This document shows positions 1 to 7,783 of a stretch of DNA of 64,000 nt, piece after piece. Origin of the DNA: CAZDET01 sp964504335 (lineage in GTDB: Bacteria > Bacteroidota > Bacteroidia > Chitinophagales > Saprospiraceae); NCBI GenBank assembly GCA_964504335.1, contig CAZDET010000014.1, forward strand, positions 1 to 64,000, given 5' to 3'. The notes below the pieces were generated by a model. The model made no database searches. It was not told the DNA's origin and saw nothing but the letters and a program-made list of their open reading frames with translations. Both the position numbers and the translations under genes were made by a program. Every line of letters starts with the position of its first letter. The stretch's first letter is position 1.

Positions 1-70
1 CGCAACCTCAACCGGGAACATTCAGTGAAGGGTAGAGGTTATGCATCCGCATAGAAAAACGAGTGGAAAC

Positions 71-101
71 TTGCTCGGAAAAAATTTTACGGCTACATTT
101 G
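71..101 (+). promoter_or_regulatory. Bacteroidota-type promoter for tRNA-Phe and probably the his operon
   Basis: A TTG (71-73), 20 bases, then TACATTTG (94-101) match the Bacteroidota -33/-7 consensus TTG-N19/20-TAnnTTTG. Transcription would start near 106-108, about 13 bases before the tRNA. No other match lies between the tRNA and the leader peptide, so this may be the only promoter for tRNA-Phe, hisL and the his genes. The motif match is seen; promoter function is inferred. Confidence 0.6.
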
Positions 102-119
102 CCACGCCTTAAGAAAGGC

Positions 120-192
120 GGTACGGTAGCTCAGTTGGTAGAGCACAGGACTGAAAATCCTGGTGTCGGCGGTTCGATTCCGTCCCGTACCA
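120..192 (+). tRNA. tRNA-Phe (anticodon GAA)
   Basis: The sequence folds as a full cloverleaf of 73 bases. The acceptor arms GGTACGG (120-126) and CCGTACC (185-191) pair perfectly and A192 is the discriminator. The anticodon stem CAGGA/TCCTG closes the loop CTGAAAA, placing GAA at 153-155. The T arm has the usual GGTTCGATTCC. CCA is not encoded. The gene ends only 17 bases before the ATG of the histidine leader peptide, so the tRNA is probably cut from the 5' end of the his transcript. Confidence 0.97.
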
Positions 193-209
193 CTTCAATA
201 GCATTTAAT

Positions 210-269
210 ATGCTCGTACATCTGCACCATCATTACCATCTCGCACTCGTCTATCCGGGCGTTAGGTAA
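210..269 (+). CDS. hisL: Histidine operon leader peptide
   Basis: This 19-codon frame, ATG at 210 and TAA at 267-269, reads MLVHLHHHYHLALVYPGVR. Five of residues 4-10 are His (4, 6, 7, 8 and 10), the pattern of a histidine attenuator peptide such as enterobacterial HisL. It lies 92 bases before hisG and is followed by a strong hairpin at 301-341. Stalling at the His codons when charged tRNA-His is scarce would be expected to change folding downstream. It starts 17 bases after tRNA-Phe. The composition and position make chance unlikely. Translation is inferred. Confidence 0.82.
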   Translation: MLVHLHHHYHLALVYPGVR

Positions 270-300
270 GCTGGTGGTTTGGGATGTCGTTCTTTAAACC

Positions 301-341
301 TGCAAAGAGGTCTGCCGCACGCCACGGTAGGCCTCTTTGCA
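301..341 (+). terminator. his attenuator hairpin
   Basis: TGCAAAGAGGTCTGCC (301-316) pairs with GGTAGGCCTCTTTGCA (326-341) over 16 positions (two G-T pairs) around a 9-base loop. It sits between hisL and the hisG start at 362. The following T tract is short (ATTTAACC), so it could act as a weak terminator or by blocking hisG translation. An upstream GGTTT (about 277-281) could pair with AAACC (296-300) at the foot of the left arm, but no convincing antiterminator was found by eye. Confidence 0.65.
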
Positions 342-361
342 TTTAACCATTATCGATCCGC

Positions 362-1222
362 ATGGAACCTAGATTGCAGATTGCCGTTCAGAAATCCGGC
401 CGCTTACTCGACGATTCGATGAAGCTGCTAAAGGAGTGTGGCATCAAAGTGGACAACCGCCGCGACCAGCTGAAGGCCAGCTCCCATAGCTTTCCCGTCG
501 ACATCCTGTACTTGCGCAATTCCGATATCCCGAAGTACGTCGATGACGGGGTCGCCGACCTGGGCATCCTGGGCGAAAATACCATCATCGAAAAGGGGAA
601 ACCCCTGCAAATCCTCGAACGCCTCGGGTTTTCTAAGTGCCGGCTCTCGATTGCGGTGCCGAAGGGCGTCGACTACACCGGGCTCCAGTGGCTGCAGGGC
701 AAGCGGATCGCCACCTCTTACACGCATACGCTGAAGGAATATCTGAGCCGCCACCAAATCGATGCGACGATCCACGAAATTTCGGGGTCGGTGGAAATTG
801 CCCCCAACATCGGTTTGGCGGATGCCATTTGCGACCTCGTGAGCACGGGAAGTACGCTGTTTAAAAACAATCTGGAAGAACAGGATATTTTACTCAAGTC
901 GGAGGCGTGCCTCGTTACCGGGTCGCAGCCGCGGCAGGAGGTTGAAATGCACGTAGAGGCGCTGCGGTTCCGGATTCGGTCCGTAATGGCCGCTCGCGGC
1001 AACCGCTATTTATTGATGAACGCACCAAACGACCGCGTGGCCGAAATTACCAACATCTTGCCCGGGATGAAAAGCCCCACCGTGATGCCGCTGGCAGTAG
1101 AGGGGTGGAGCAGCATCCATACGGTCATCTCCGACGCCAAATTCTGGGACATCATCGAGCAACTGAAAGCCGCCGGGGCCCAGGGTATCCTGATTATTCC
1201 AATCGAGAAAATGATTCTGTAG
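362..1222 (+). CDS. hisG: ATP phosphoribosyltransferase, long form
   Basis: Catalyses the first step of histidine synthesis, joining ATP and PRPP to give phosphoribosyl-ATP. The 286-residue length fits the HisG_L class, which carries its own C-terminal ACT-like regulatory domain (about 205-286) and needs no HisZ. The PRPP-binding region is visible as ISGSVE (140-145) followed by ADAICDLVSTGST (153-165). In this class histidine feeds back through the C-terminal domain. It is the first enzyme gene of the operon, 20 bases after the attenuator hairpin; its stop is one base from hisD. Confidence 0.97.
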   Translation: MEPRLQIAVQKSGRLLDDSMKLLKECGIKVDNRRDQLKASSHSFPVDILYLRNSDIPKYVDDGVADLGILGENTIIEKGKPLQILERLGFSKCRLSIAVPKGVDYTGLQWLQGKRIATSYTHTLKEYLSRHQIDATIHEISGSVEIAPNIGLADAICDLVSTGSTLFKNNLEEQDILLKSEACLVTGSQPRQEVEMHVEALRFRIRSVMAARGNRYLLMNAPNDRVAEITNILPGMKSPTVMPLAVEGWSSIHTVISDAKFWDIIEQLKAAGAQGILIIPIEKMIL

Positions 1223-1223
1223 C

Positions 1224-2516
1224 ATGCAACTTCACCTACATCCGGCACCGGCTGATTATGCGGCGATCCTCAAGCGCCCGGCGCTCGATCTGGCGGAGCT
1301 GGAAGCACCGGTCCGCGCCATCCTCGAGCGGGTGCGCACGGAGGGCGATGCGGCGGTGCGGGCCTTTACCGAACGCTTCGATGGGGTAACGCTGACCGAC
1401 TTACAGGTAAGCACGGAGGCCCTGGAGATGGCCGAAACAGCCATCGATCCGGCCCTAGCCACGGCGATTCGGCAGGCGCGTACCAACATCGAGACCTTCC
1501 ACCGGGCCCAGTTGCAACCGGTGCAGGAAATAGAAACCATGCCGGGCGTGCGCTGCTGGCGCAAGCAGGTGGGCATTCAGAAAGTGGGGCTCTACGTGCC
1601 GGGCGGAACGGCACCGCTCTTCAGCAGCGTACTGATGCTGGCCGTTCCGGCCGTGCTGGCGGGGTGTCGGGAAATTGTGCTCTGCTCTCCTCCGCAAGCG
1701 GATGGGCAGGTGCATCCGGCCGTGCTGTTTGCGGCCCATCTCTGTGGCATCCACCGCGTCTACGCGATCGGAGGGGCACAGGCAATCGGGGCAATGGCCT
1801 ACGGTACGGAAACGGTTCCCAGGGTGTACAAGATATTCGGTCCGGGGAATGCCTACGTGAACGTGGCCAAACAACTCGTTAGCCGCGAGGGAGTCGCGAT
1901 CGATATGCCGGCCGGCCCTTCGGAGGTCCTGGTCTGCGCCGACGATGCGGCCAACCCGGAATACGTAGCTGCCGACCTCCTGAGCCAGGCCGAGCACGGA
2001 GCCGATAGCCAGGTCGTGCTCGTTTGTTTCTCCGAATCCTTTGCCCGCGATGCGATGGCCGCCGTCGAGCGCCAACTAGTGGAGCTGCCCCGTCGCGAGC
2101 TAGCCGAACCAAGCATCCGCAACAGCTCGGTAGTGGTAGTGCCGGATTTGGCGGAAGCCATACGCGTTATTGATGAATACGCGCCGGAACACCTCATCCT
2201 GGCCCTTCAGAATGCGCGCACCGTCGGCGACCAGGTAACGAATGCCGGGTCGGTATTCCTGGGGCCCTACACCCCGGAATCAGTAGGCGATTACGCCAGC
2301 GGGACGAACCACACGCTACCCACCAACGGCTACGCCCGTAATTACAGTGGCGCTTCCCTCGATAGCTTCGTGCGGCAAATCACCTTTCAGGAACTTACGC
2401 CGGAGGGCTTGCAGGCGATTGGCCCCACGGTCGAGGCCATGGCCGCCGCGGAGCAATTGGAGGCACACCGCCGCGCGGTGGCGATTCGCCTGGCCCCATC
2501 CAACCAAGAACACTAG
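1224..2516 (+). CDS. hisD: Histidinol dehydrogenase
   Basis: Oxidises L-histidinol to L-histidine in two NAD-dependent steps, the last reactions of the pathway. The 430-residue protein shows the family signatures: YVPGG (124-128), the catalytic Glu-His pair in PEHL (E322, H323), and zinc ligands that fit Gln255, His258, Asp356 and His415. The length is normal. The ATG lies one base after the hisG stop and hisC starts two bases after its end, which points to tight translational coupling. Confidence 0.97.
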   Translation: MQLHLHPAPADYAAILKRPALDLAELEAPVRAILERVRTEGDAAVRAFTERFDGVTLTDLQVSTEALEMAETAIDPALATAIRQARTNIETFHRAQLQPVQEIETMPGVRCWRKQVGIQKVGLYVPGGTAPLFSSVLMLAVPAVLAGCREIVLCSPPQADGQVHPAVLFAAHLCGIHRVYAIGGAQAIGAMAYGTETVPRVYKIFGPGNAYVNVAKQLVSREGVAIDMPAGPSEVLVCADDAANPEYVAADLLSQAEHGADSQVVLVCFSESFARDAMAAVERQLVELPRRELAEPSIRNSSVVVVPDLAEAIRVIDEYAPEHLILALQNARTVGDQVTNAGSVFLGPYTPESVGDYASGTNHTLPTNGYARNYSGASLDSFVRQITFQELTPEGLQAIGPTVEAMAAAEQLEAHRRAVAIRLAPSNQEH

Positions 2517-2518
2517 CT

Positions 2519-3586
2519 ATGAAAACCATAGAAGAACTCGTTCGCCCCAATATTCGGCGCTTGCGCCCCTACGCGTCGGCCCGGCACGAGTTTACCGGTA
2601 CTGCTGACATTTATCTGGATGCCAACGAAAATCCCTTCCCTACCGGCTACAATCGTTACCCCGATCCTTACGCGATAAAGGTCAAACAGGCATTGGCCGC
2701 TATCCGGCAGGTGCCCGTCGAGCAGATGGTACTGGGAAACGGGAGCGACGAAATCATCGATCTCATCTTTCGCATTTTCTGTGAGCCCGGCCAGGATATG
2801 GTTTTGACCTTACCGCCCACCTACGGCATGTATCGGGTGGCGGCCGATATTGCTAATGTGGAGGTCGTGGAGGTTCCGCTTAGGCCCAGCTTTCAACCCG
2901 ACGTGGCGGCTGTACTGGAGGCCGCTACGCCCCAGACGAAGGTGTTGTGGTTGTGTTCGCCCAATAACCCCACGGGGAATGACTTCTCCGAAGCAAGCGT
3001 GCGGGAGCTGGTCGAGCGTTTCCACGGCATTGTGGTGATCGATGAGGCCTACATCGATTTTGCGGCCCGCGAAAGCTACGCCCGCTGGATCGGGATTTAC
3101 CCGAACCTCATCGTGATGCAAACCTTTTCGAAGGCGCTTGGCCTGGCGGGCATTCGACTGGGAGTCGCGATGGCATCCGAGCAGATCATTGGCTACTTCA
3201 ACAAGGTGAAGCCTCCCTACAACGTCAATCAGCTCACCCAACAGGTGGCGCTGGATACGTTAAATCAGTTTGAGGAAGTATCGAACCACGTGGCGACGAT
3301 CATCGGCCAGCGGGCCTTACTGGCCCAGTACCTGGGGGGACTGCCCTTCGTGGAGCGCATCTTTCCTTCCGATGCCAACTTCCTGCTGGTGCGGGTGGCA
3401 GAGCCGCAACGCCTCTATCGCTACCTCACGGAGAAAGGTATTATTGTGCGGGATCGGTCCAAACTTCCCCACTGCGAGGGCTGTCTGCGCATCACCGTCG
3501 GACTGCCCGAAGAAAATGAATTCCTGTTTCGCGCCCTGGTTGATTTCGCTGCCGATACTTCGACCAGCATGGCCACTAATTTCTAA
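2519..3586 (+). CDS. hisC: Histidinol-phosphate aminotransferase
   Basis: A PLP enzyme of fold type I that transfers an amino group from glutamate to imidazole-acetol phosphate. Motifs in order: DANENPF (34-40), SPNNPTG (147-153), DEAY (175-178), and the Schiff-base lysine K205 in TFSKALGLAG, followed by R213. The 355-residue length is typical. It sits between hisD and hisB with gaps of 2 and 3 bases. Confidence 0.96.
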   Translation: MKTIEELVRPNIRRLRPYASARHEFTGTADIYLDANENPFPTGYNRYPDPYAIKVKQALAAIRQVPVEQMVLGNGSDEIIDLIFRIFCEPGQDMVLTLPPTYGMYRVAADIANVEVVEVPLRPSFQPDVAAVLEAATPQTKVLWLCSPNNPTGNDFSEASVRELVERFHGIVVIDEAYIDFAARESYARWIGIYPNLIVMQTFSKALGLAGIRLGVAMASEQIIGYFNKVKPPYNVNQLTQQVALDTLNQFEEVSNHVATIIGQRALLAQYLGGLPFVERIFPSDANFLLVRVAEPQRLYRYLTEKGIIVRDRSKLPHCEGCLRITVGLPEENEFLFRALVDFAADTSTSMATNF

Positions 3587-3589
3587 AGC

Positions 3590-4726
3590 ATGCAACGCAT
3601 TCTCTTTCTCGATCGGGACGGTACATTGATCCTGGAACCCGATGACTACCAGATCGACCGGCTCGATAAAGTGCGCTTCTACCCCGGTATGTTTCAGTGG
3701 CTGGGGCGCATCGTCCGGGAGCTGGACTTCGAACTGGTGATGATCACCAATCAGGACGGGCTGGGCACGGATTCCTTTCCCGAAGATACCTTCTGGCCGG
3801 CCCATCGGTTTGTGCTGCAAGCTCTGGAAGACGAGGGAATCACGTTCCGCGAGGTGTTCATCGATCGCACCTTTAAGCACGAGAACCAGCCCACGCGCAA
3901 GCCAGGTACCGCCCTATTGACCGGTTACCTGGAGGGGGAATTCGACCTGGCGGCCAGCTTCGTGGTAGGGGATCGGCTCACGGATATGCAGTTGGCCCGA
4001 AACCTCGGTGCCAAAGGCATTTTTCTGAATAATGACCCTGGGCTGGGAGCAGCCGAATTGACGGAAGAACAACAACGTGACCTAAACGATACCATTACCC
4101 TCACCACGACGGCTTGGGAGGACATCTACACGCACCTCAAGCTCGGGGCGCGCAGGGCTGCCGTGAGGCGTACGACCCGGGAGACGGACATCCGCATCGA
4201 GCTGGATCTGGACGGAACGGGAATCTCCAAGATTGCCACCGGGCTCGGGTTTTTCGATCATATGCTCGACCAATTGGCGCGCCACTCCGGCAGCGACTTA
4301 ACAGTTGAAGTGACCGGCGATTTACACATCGACGAGCACCACACCATCGAGGATACGGCACTGGCGCTGGGCGAGGCGTTTCATCAGGCATTGGGCAGCA
4401 AGTTGGGCCTGGAGCGCTACGGCTTCCATTTGCCAATGGACGATGTCCTGGCGCAGGTAGCGATCGACTTCGGCGGCCGGCCCTGGTTGGTTTGGGAGGC
4501 CGAATTTCGGCGCGAGAAAATTGGAGATATGCCGACGGAAATGTTCTATCATTTCTTCAAATCCTTCTCCGATACGGCCCGATGCAACCTGAATATCCAA
4601 GCGGAGGGCGACAACGAACACCACAAGATCGAAGCCATTTTCAAAGGGCTGGCACGAGCCATCAAGATGGCCAAGCGCCGCGATGCCGCCAATGCCCAAT
4701 TGCCCTCTACCAAAGGTGTATTATAA
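3590..4726 (+). CDS. hisB: Bifunctional histidinol-phosphatase / imidazoleglycerol-phosphate dehydratase
   Basis: A fusion of two pathway steps. Residues 1 to about 165 form a HAD phosphatase with the nucleophile motif FLDRDGTL (D8, D10). Residues about 185-378 form the IGP dehydratase, with GFFDHMLDQLARH and the DEHHTIED metal site; a second HH site (EHHKIE) lies near the C-terminus. The arrangement matches enterobacterial HisB. The TAA stop overlaps the hisH ATG (TAATG). Confidence 0.96.
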   Translation: MQRILFLDRDGTLILEPDDYQIDRLDKVRFYPGMFQWLGRIVRELDFELVMITNQDGLGTDSFPEDTFWPAHRFVLQALEDEGITFREVFIDRTFKHENQPTRKPGTALLTGYLEGEFDLAASFVVGDRLTDMQLARNLGAKGIFLNNDPGLGAAELTEEQQRDLNDTITLTTTAWEDIYTHLKLGARRAAVRRTTRETDIRIELDLDGTGISKIATGLGFFDHMLDQLARHSGSDLTVEVTGDLHIDEHHTIEDTALALGEAFHQALGSKLGLERYGFHLPMDDVLAQVAIDFGGRPWLVWEAEFRREKIGDMPTEMFYHFFKSFSDTARCNLNIQAEGDNEHHKIEAIFKGLARAIKMAKRRDAANAQLPSTKGVL

Positions 4727-5322
4727 TGAAGCGCGTAGCGATTATTAACTACAATGCCGGCAACATTCGCTCCGTCCTGTTTGCGCTCGAACGGCTGGGG
4801 ATTGCCGCCGATCTAACCGATGCCCCCGAGCGCATCCGCGAGGCGGATCGCGTCATTTTTCCGGGGGTAGGGGAGGCGCGCAGCACCATGGATTTCCTGC
4901 ACGAACGGGGGCTCGACGACTTGATTCGGAGCCTGGAACAGCCCGTGCTGGGCATTTGCCTCGGCGCGCAACTGCTGTGTGCCCACTCGGAGGAACGCGA
5001 TACGCCCTGCCTGGGAATCATTCCCCAACGGGTGCGGAAATTCATCCCGCAGCAAGGGGAGAAAGTCCCCCACATGGGCTGGAATCAAATCCACCTGACA
5101 CCGGACTGCTGGATTCGCCCGGAATTGGACGGGCAGTTTACCTATTTTGTCCACAGCTACTACATCGAGCCCGGCCCCTGGACCGTAGCCACTACGCCCT
5201 ACTGCCAGGAATTTAGCTCGGTATTGCACCATAAGAACTTCTACGCCACCCAATTTCACCCGGAAAAATCCGGACCGGTAGGGGCCAAGATCCTGGAGGA
5301 TTTCCTGAATGTATGCCCTTGA
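4726..5322 (+). CDS. hisH: Imidazole glycerol phosphate synthase, glutaminase subunit
   Basis: Class I glutamine amidotransferase that makes ammonia for HisF. The open frame runs further upstream, but the start at 4726 gives the family N-terminus MKRVAIINYNAGNIRS and overlaps the hisB stop by one base. The 198-residue protein has the catalytic triad C78 (in GICLGAQ), H178 and E180 (in FHPEK). Its partner HisF is two genes downstream, which is common. Confidence 0.96.
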   Translation: MKRVAIINYNAGNIRSVLFALERLGIAADLTDAPERIREADRVIFPGVGEARSTMDFLHERGLDDLIRSLEQPVLGICLGAQLLCAHSEERDTPCLGIIPQRVRKFIPQQGEKVPHMGWNQIHLTPDCWIRPELDGQFTYFVHSYYIEPGPWTVATTPYCQEFSSVLHHKNFYATQFHPEKSGPVGAKILEDFLNVCP

Positions 5323-5324
5323 GA

Positions 5325-5357
5325 GGTCTTTTGGTACCAACCGACCAAAGTACTAAC
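5325..5357 (+). repeat. Short 8-bp-period repeat in the hisH-hisA gap
   Basis: A GGTCTTTT in one orientation is followed by ACCAACCG (5336-5343), ACCAAAGT and ACTAAC in the other, each 8 bases long, ending at the hisA start codon. It belongs to the octamer family described in the findings. Confidence 0.5.
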
Positions 5358-6098
5358 ATGCACATCATACCCGCCATCGACATCATCGAGGGAAAGTGCG
5401 TCCGCCTTACGCAAGGGGACTACGAGCGCAAAAAAATCTATAATGAAGACCCGCTCGAGGTAGCGAAAATGATAGAGGATGCCGGATTGCACCGCTTGCA
5501 CGTGGTCGATCTGGACGGTGCCCGTTCGGGGCATATCGTCAATCAGGCGGTGCTGGAGCGGATAACGCGATCGACCAACCTCTGGGTGGATTTTGGCGGA
5601 GGGCTGAAATCCGACGAAGATGTGCGTATTGCCTTCGAAAGTGGAGCGCGCCAAATTACGGGAGGAACCATTGCCGTGAAGCAGCCGGAGGTATTTCGGA
5701 AGTGGCTTGAAACCTACGGCCCGGAACGCATCATCTTGGGGGCGGATGTTCGGGACGGGCATATTGCCGTCAGTGGCTGGCAGGAGCGTAGCGACCGTAT
5801 GTTACTTCCCTTTCTGGAGGAATACGTGGGGGCCGGCGTCCGGACAACGATTTGTACCGACGTGAGTAAAGACGGCCTGTTGGAGGGCAGCGCCCTGCCC
5901 ATCTACCGCGAAATCCGGGCCAATTTCCCCGACCTCGAACTAATTGCCAGCGGCGGCGTAACTACCATGGAAGAACTCGCGCAGCTCGCACAAATCGGTT
6001 GCTACGGCGCAATTATCGGGAAAGCCATCTACGAAGGGCACCTTTCCCTGGCCGATTTGGTGGCCTTCGTAGATAATAAAGGGCCAAAGAAAGCCTAA
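5358..6098 (+). CDS. hisA: ProFAR isomerase
   Basis: A (beta/alpha)8 barrel enzyme that isomerises ProFAR to PRFAR. The open frame begins at 5313, but ATG 5358 gives the standard N-terminus MHIIPAIDIIEGKCVRL and leaves the repeat outside the gene. The catalytic aspartates fit D8 and D130. DFGGGLKS (78-85) is the first phosphate-binding loop. The 246-residue length is normal. It is homologous to the neighbouring HisF. Confidence 0.96.
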   Translation: MHIIPAIDIIEGKCVRLTQGDYERKKIYNEDPLEVAKMIEDAGLHRLHVVDLDGARSGHIVNQAVLERITRSTNLWVDFGGGLKSDEDVRIAFESGARQITGGTIAVKQPEVFRKWLETYGPERIILGADVRDGHIAVSGWQERSDRMLLPFLEEYVGAGVRTTICTDVSKDGLLEGSALPIYREIRANFPDLELIASGGVTTMEELAQLAQIGCYGAIIGKAIYEGHLSLADLVAFVDNKGPKKA

Positions 6099-6139
6099 AA
6101 CACTGGAAACAAGCCATAACCAATAAACAAAAAGCACAA

Positions 6140-6898
6140 ATGCTCGCCAAACGCATCATTCCCTGCCTCGACATCAAAGACGGCCGCACGGTAAAGGGCA
6201 TCAACTTCGTCAACCTGCGCGATGCCGGTGATCCGGTGGAATTGGGAGCGCGCTACAGCCAGGAAGGTGCGGATGAGTTGGTCTTTCTCGATATTACCGC
6301 TACGCACGAGAAGCGGAAAACGCTGGCGGCGCTGGCGCGTGATATTGCCCGCCATCTCAGCATCCCCTTTACCATCGGTGGAGGGATCAAAAACCGGGAC
6401 GATGTCGATGTGTTGCTCGATGCGGGTGCCGATAAGGTATCGATCAACTCGGCGGCAGTACGGCGTCCGGAACTGATTGGCGAGCTGGCGGATGCCTTCG
6501 GCAGCCAATTCGTGGTGCTGGCCGTCGATGCCAAATCTATTGACGGCGAATGGTTCGTTCACCTCAACGGGGGCCGCATTCCCACGGAGGTCCGTCTCTT
6601 CGATTGGGTAAAAGAAGCCGAAAACCGCGGTGCCGGGGAAATCCTTTTTACTAGTATGAACCACGATGGCACGAAGGCAGGCTTCGCCGTCGAAGCAACT
6701 GCCCAGGTGTCGGACCTGGTTGCCATACCCGTCATTGCCAGTGGAGGCGCGGGTGATAGTACTCACTTCCACGAAGTATTCACGGAAGGTAAAGCCGACG
6801 CCGGCCTCGCAGCCAGTATATTTCACTTCGGGGAAGTCGTGATTAGCGATCTGAAGCGCGACTTGGACCAACGGGGAGTCGCAGTGCGATTGAATTAA
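6140..6898 (+). CDS. hisF: Imidazole glycerol phosphate synthase, cyclase subunit
   Basis: Uses ammonia delivered by HisH to turn PRFAR into imidazole glycerol phosphate and AICAR. The 252-residue barrel has the two catalytic aspartates D11 (in CLDIKDG) and D130 (in LAVDAK) and the phosphate loop TIGGGI (78-83). It starts 41 bases after hisA. A 200-base gap with two repeat arrays separates it from hisIE. Confidence 0.97.
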   Translation: MLAKRIIPCLDIKDGRTVKGINFVNLRDAGDPVELGARYSQEGADELVFLDITATHEKRKTLAALARDIARHLSIPFTIGGGIKNRDDVDVLLDAGADKVSINSAAVRRPELIGELADAFGSQFVVLAVDAKSIDGEWFVHLNGGRIPTEVRLFDWVKEAENRGAGEILFTSMNHDGTKAGFAVEATAQVSDLVAIPVIASGGAGDSTHFHEVFTEGKADAGLAASIFHFGEVVISDLKRDLDQRGVAVRLN

Positions 6899-6911
6899 GG
6901 GCGAAGTGATC

Positions 6912-6943
6912 AATGTGCCAATGTGGCAATGTAACGATGTGCC
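6912..6943 (+). repeat. Octamer array, unit AATGTGCC, four copies
   Basis: Four contiguous 8-base units, AATGTGCC, AATGTGGC, AATGTAAC and GATGTGCC, lie just after the hisF stop codon. They show the same 8-bp period as arrays elsewhere in the window but with a different unit. Confidence 0.75.
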
Positions 6944-6998
6944 AGTAGGCTGGTGAAAGCTTTTGTGTTCTGTGGTTAAATTAAGTTAGAAAAGAGCT

Positions 6999-7030
6999 AA
7001 GAATTACAGCATTAAAGAATTACAGCATTA
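6999..7030 (+). repeat. Perfect 16-bp tandem repeat in the hisF-hisIE gap
   Basis: AAGAATTACAGCATTA occurs twice head to tail (6999-7014 and 7015-7030). Each copy divides into AAGAATTA and CAGCATTA, which share a final ATTA, so the deeper period is again 8 bases. Confidence 0.85.
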
Positions 7031-7102
7031 AGAACTGAACTAACAGCTCGTCAAAGACGGCATTAACGCATTCATTTGGCGGAAAGGATTAATCAACAAC
7101 TA

Positions 7103-7711
7103 GTGACCGAACAACTACCCGAACTCGACTTCCAAAAGGGCAACGGCCTCCTGCCCGCCATCGTCCAGGATGCGCGTACCCGCAAGGTGTTAATGCTAGG
7201 CTACATGAATGAGGCTGCGCTGAATAAGACGCTGGAAACCAAGCTGGTGACCTTCTACAGCCGATCGAAGGGCCGCCTGTGGACGAAAGGGGAAACCTCC
7301 GAAAACTATCTGCACCTGGTAGATATAAAAGCCGACTGCGATCGCGATACACTGCTAGTGCTTGCCCGGCCCGACGGGCCGGTTTGCCATACGGGGGCAG
7401 ACACCTGCTTTGATGAAATAAACCAGAGCGATTTTTTGTACCAATTGCAGGACATCATCATCCAGCGGCGGGACCATCCGAAGGAGGGGAGCTACACGAC
7501 CAAGCTGTTCAAGCGCGGCATCAACAAGATCGCCCAAAAGGTGGGAGAGGAGGCTGTCGAGCTGGTCATCGAGGCAAAAGACGAAGATGCCGACCTATTT
7601 CTGAACGAAGCCGCCGATTTGCTGTACCATACATTAGTATTACTGGCCGCCAAAGGACACCGACTCGAAGAAGTAAGAGACCTATTAGCAGAACGGCACC
7701 GTCCTTCGTAG
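7103..7711 (+). CDS. hisI: Bifunctional phosphoribosyl-AMP cyclohydrolase / phosphoribosyl-ATP pyrophosphatase
   Basis: Carries out steps two and three of histidine synthesis. The N-terminal half (to about residue 115) is HisI, with WTKGETS, DCDRDTLL and CHTGADTCF, which supply metal-binding residues. The C-terminal part is HisE, with KVGEEAVELV and NEAADLLYH. The start is uncertain. GTG 7103 gives an N-terminus VTEQLPELDFQKGNG that aligns with E. coli HisIE from its first residues. A TTG at 7076 would add nine residues. It completes the pathway and is the last his gene. Confidence 0.94.
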   Translation: MTEQLPELDFQKGNGLLPAIVQDARTRKVLMLGYMNEAALNKTLETKLVTFYSRSKGRLWTKGETSENYLHLVDIKADCDRDTLLVLARPDGPVCHTGADTCFDEINQSDFLYQLQDIIIQRRDHPKEGSYTTKLFKRGINKIAQKVGEEAVELVIEAKDEDADLFLNEAADLLYHTLVLLAAKGHRLEEVRDLLAERHRPS

Positions 7712-7740
7712 ACTGAGCAACGACGAATGTGAAGAAATCC

Positions 7741-7780
7741 AAAGTACCAAAAGACTAAAGTACTAAAAGACTAAAGTACT
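7741..7780 (+). repeat. Octamer array directly before kynU, five units
   Basis: Five contiguous 8-base units alternate between AAAGTACY and AAAAGACT, starting at 7741, 7749, 7757, 7765 and 7773. The array ends three bases before the kynU ATG. The same units appear at 9398-9445 and 60149-60188. Confidence 0.85.
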
Positions 7781-7783
7781 ATT

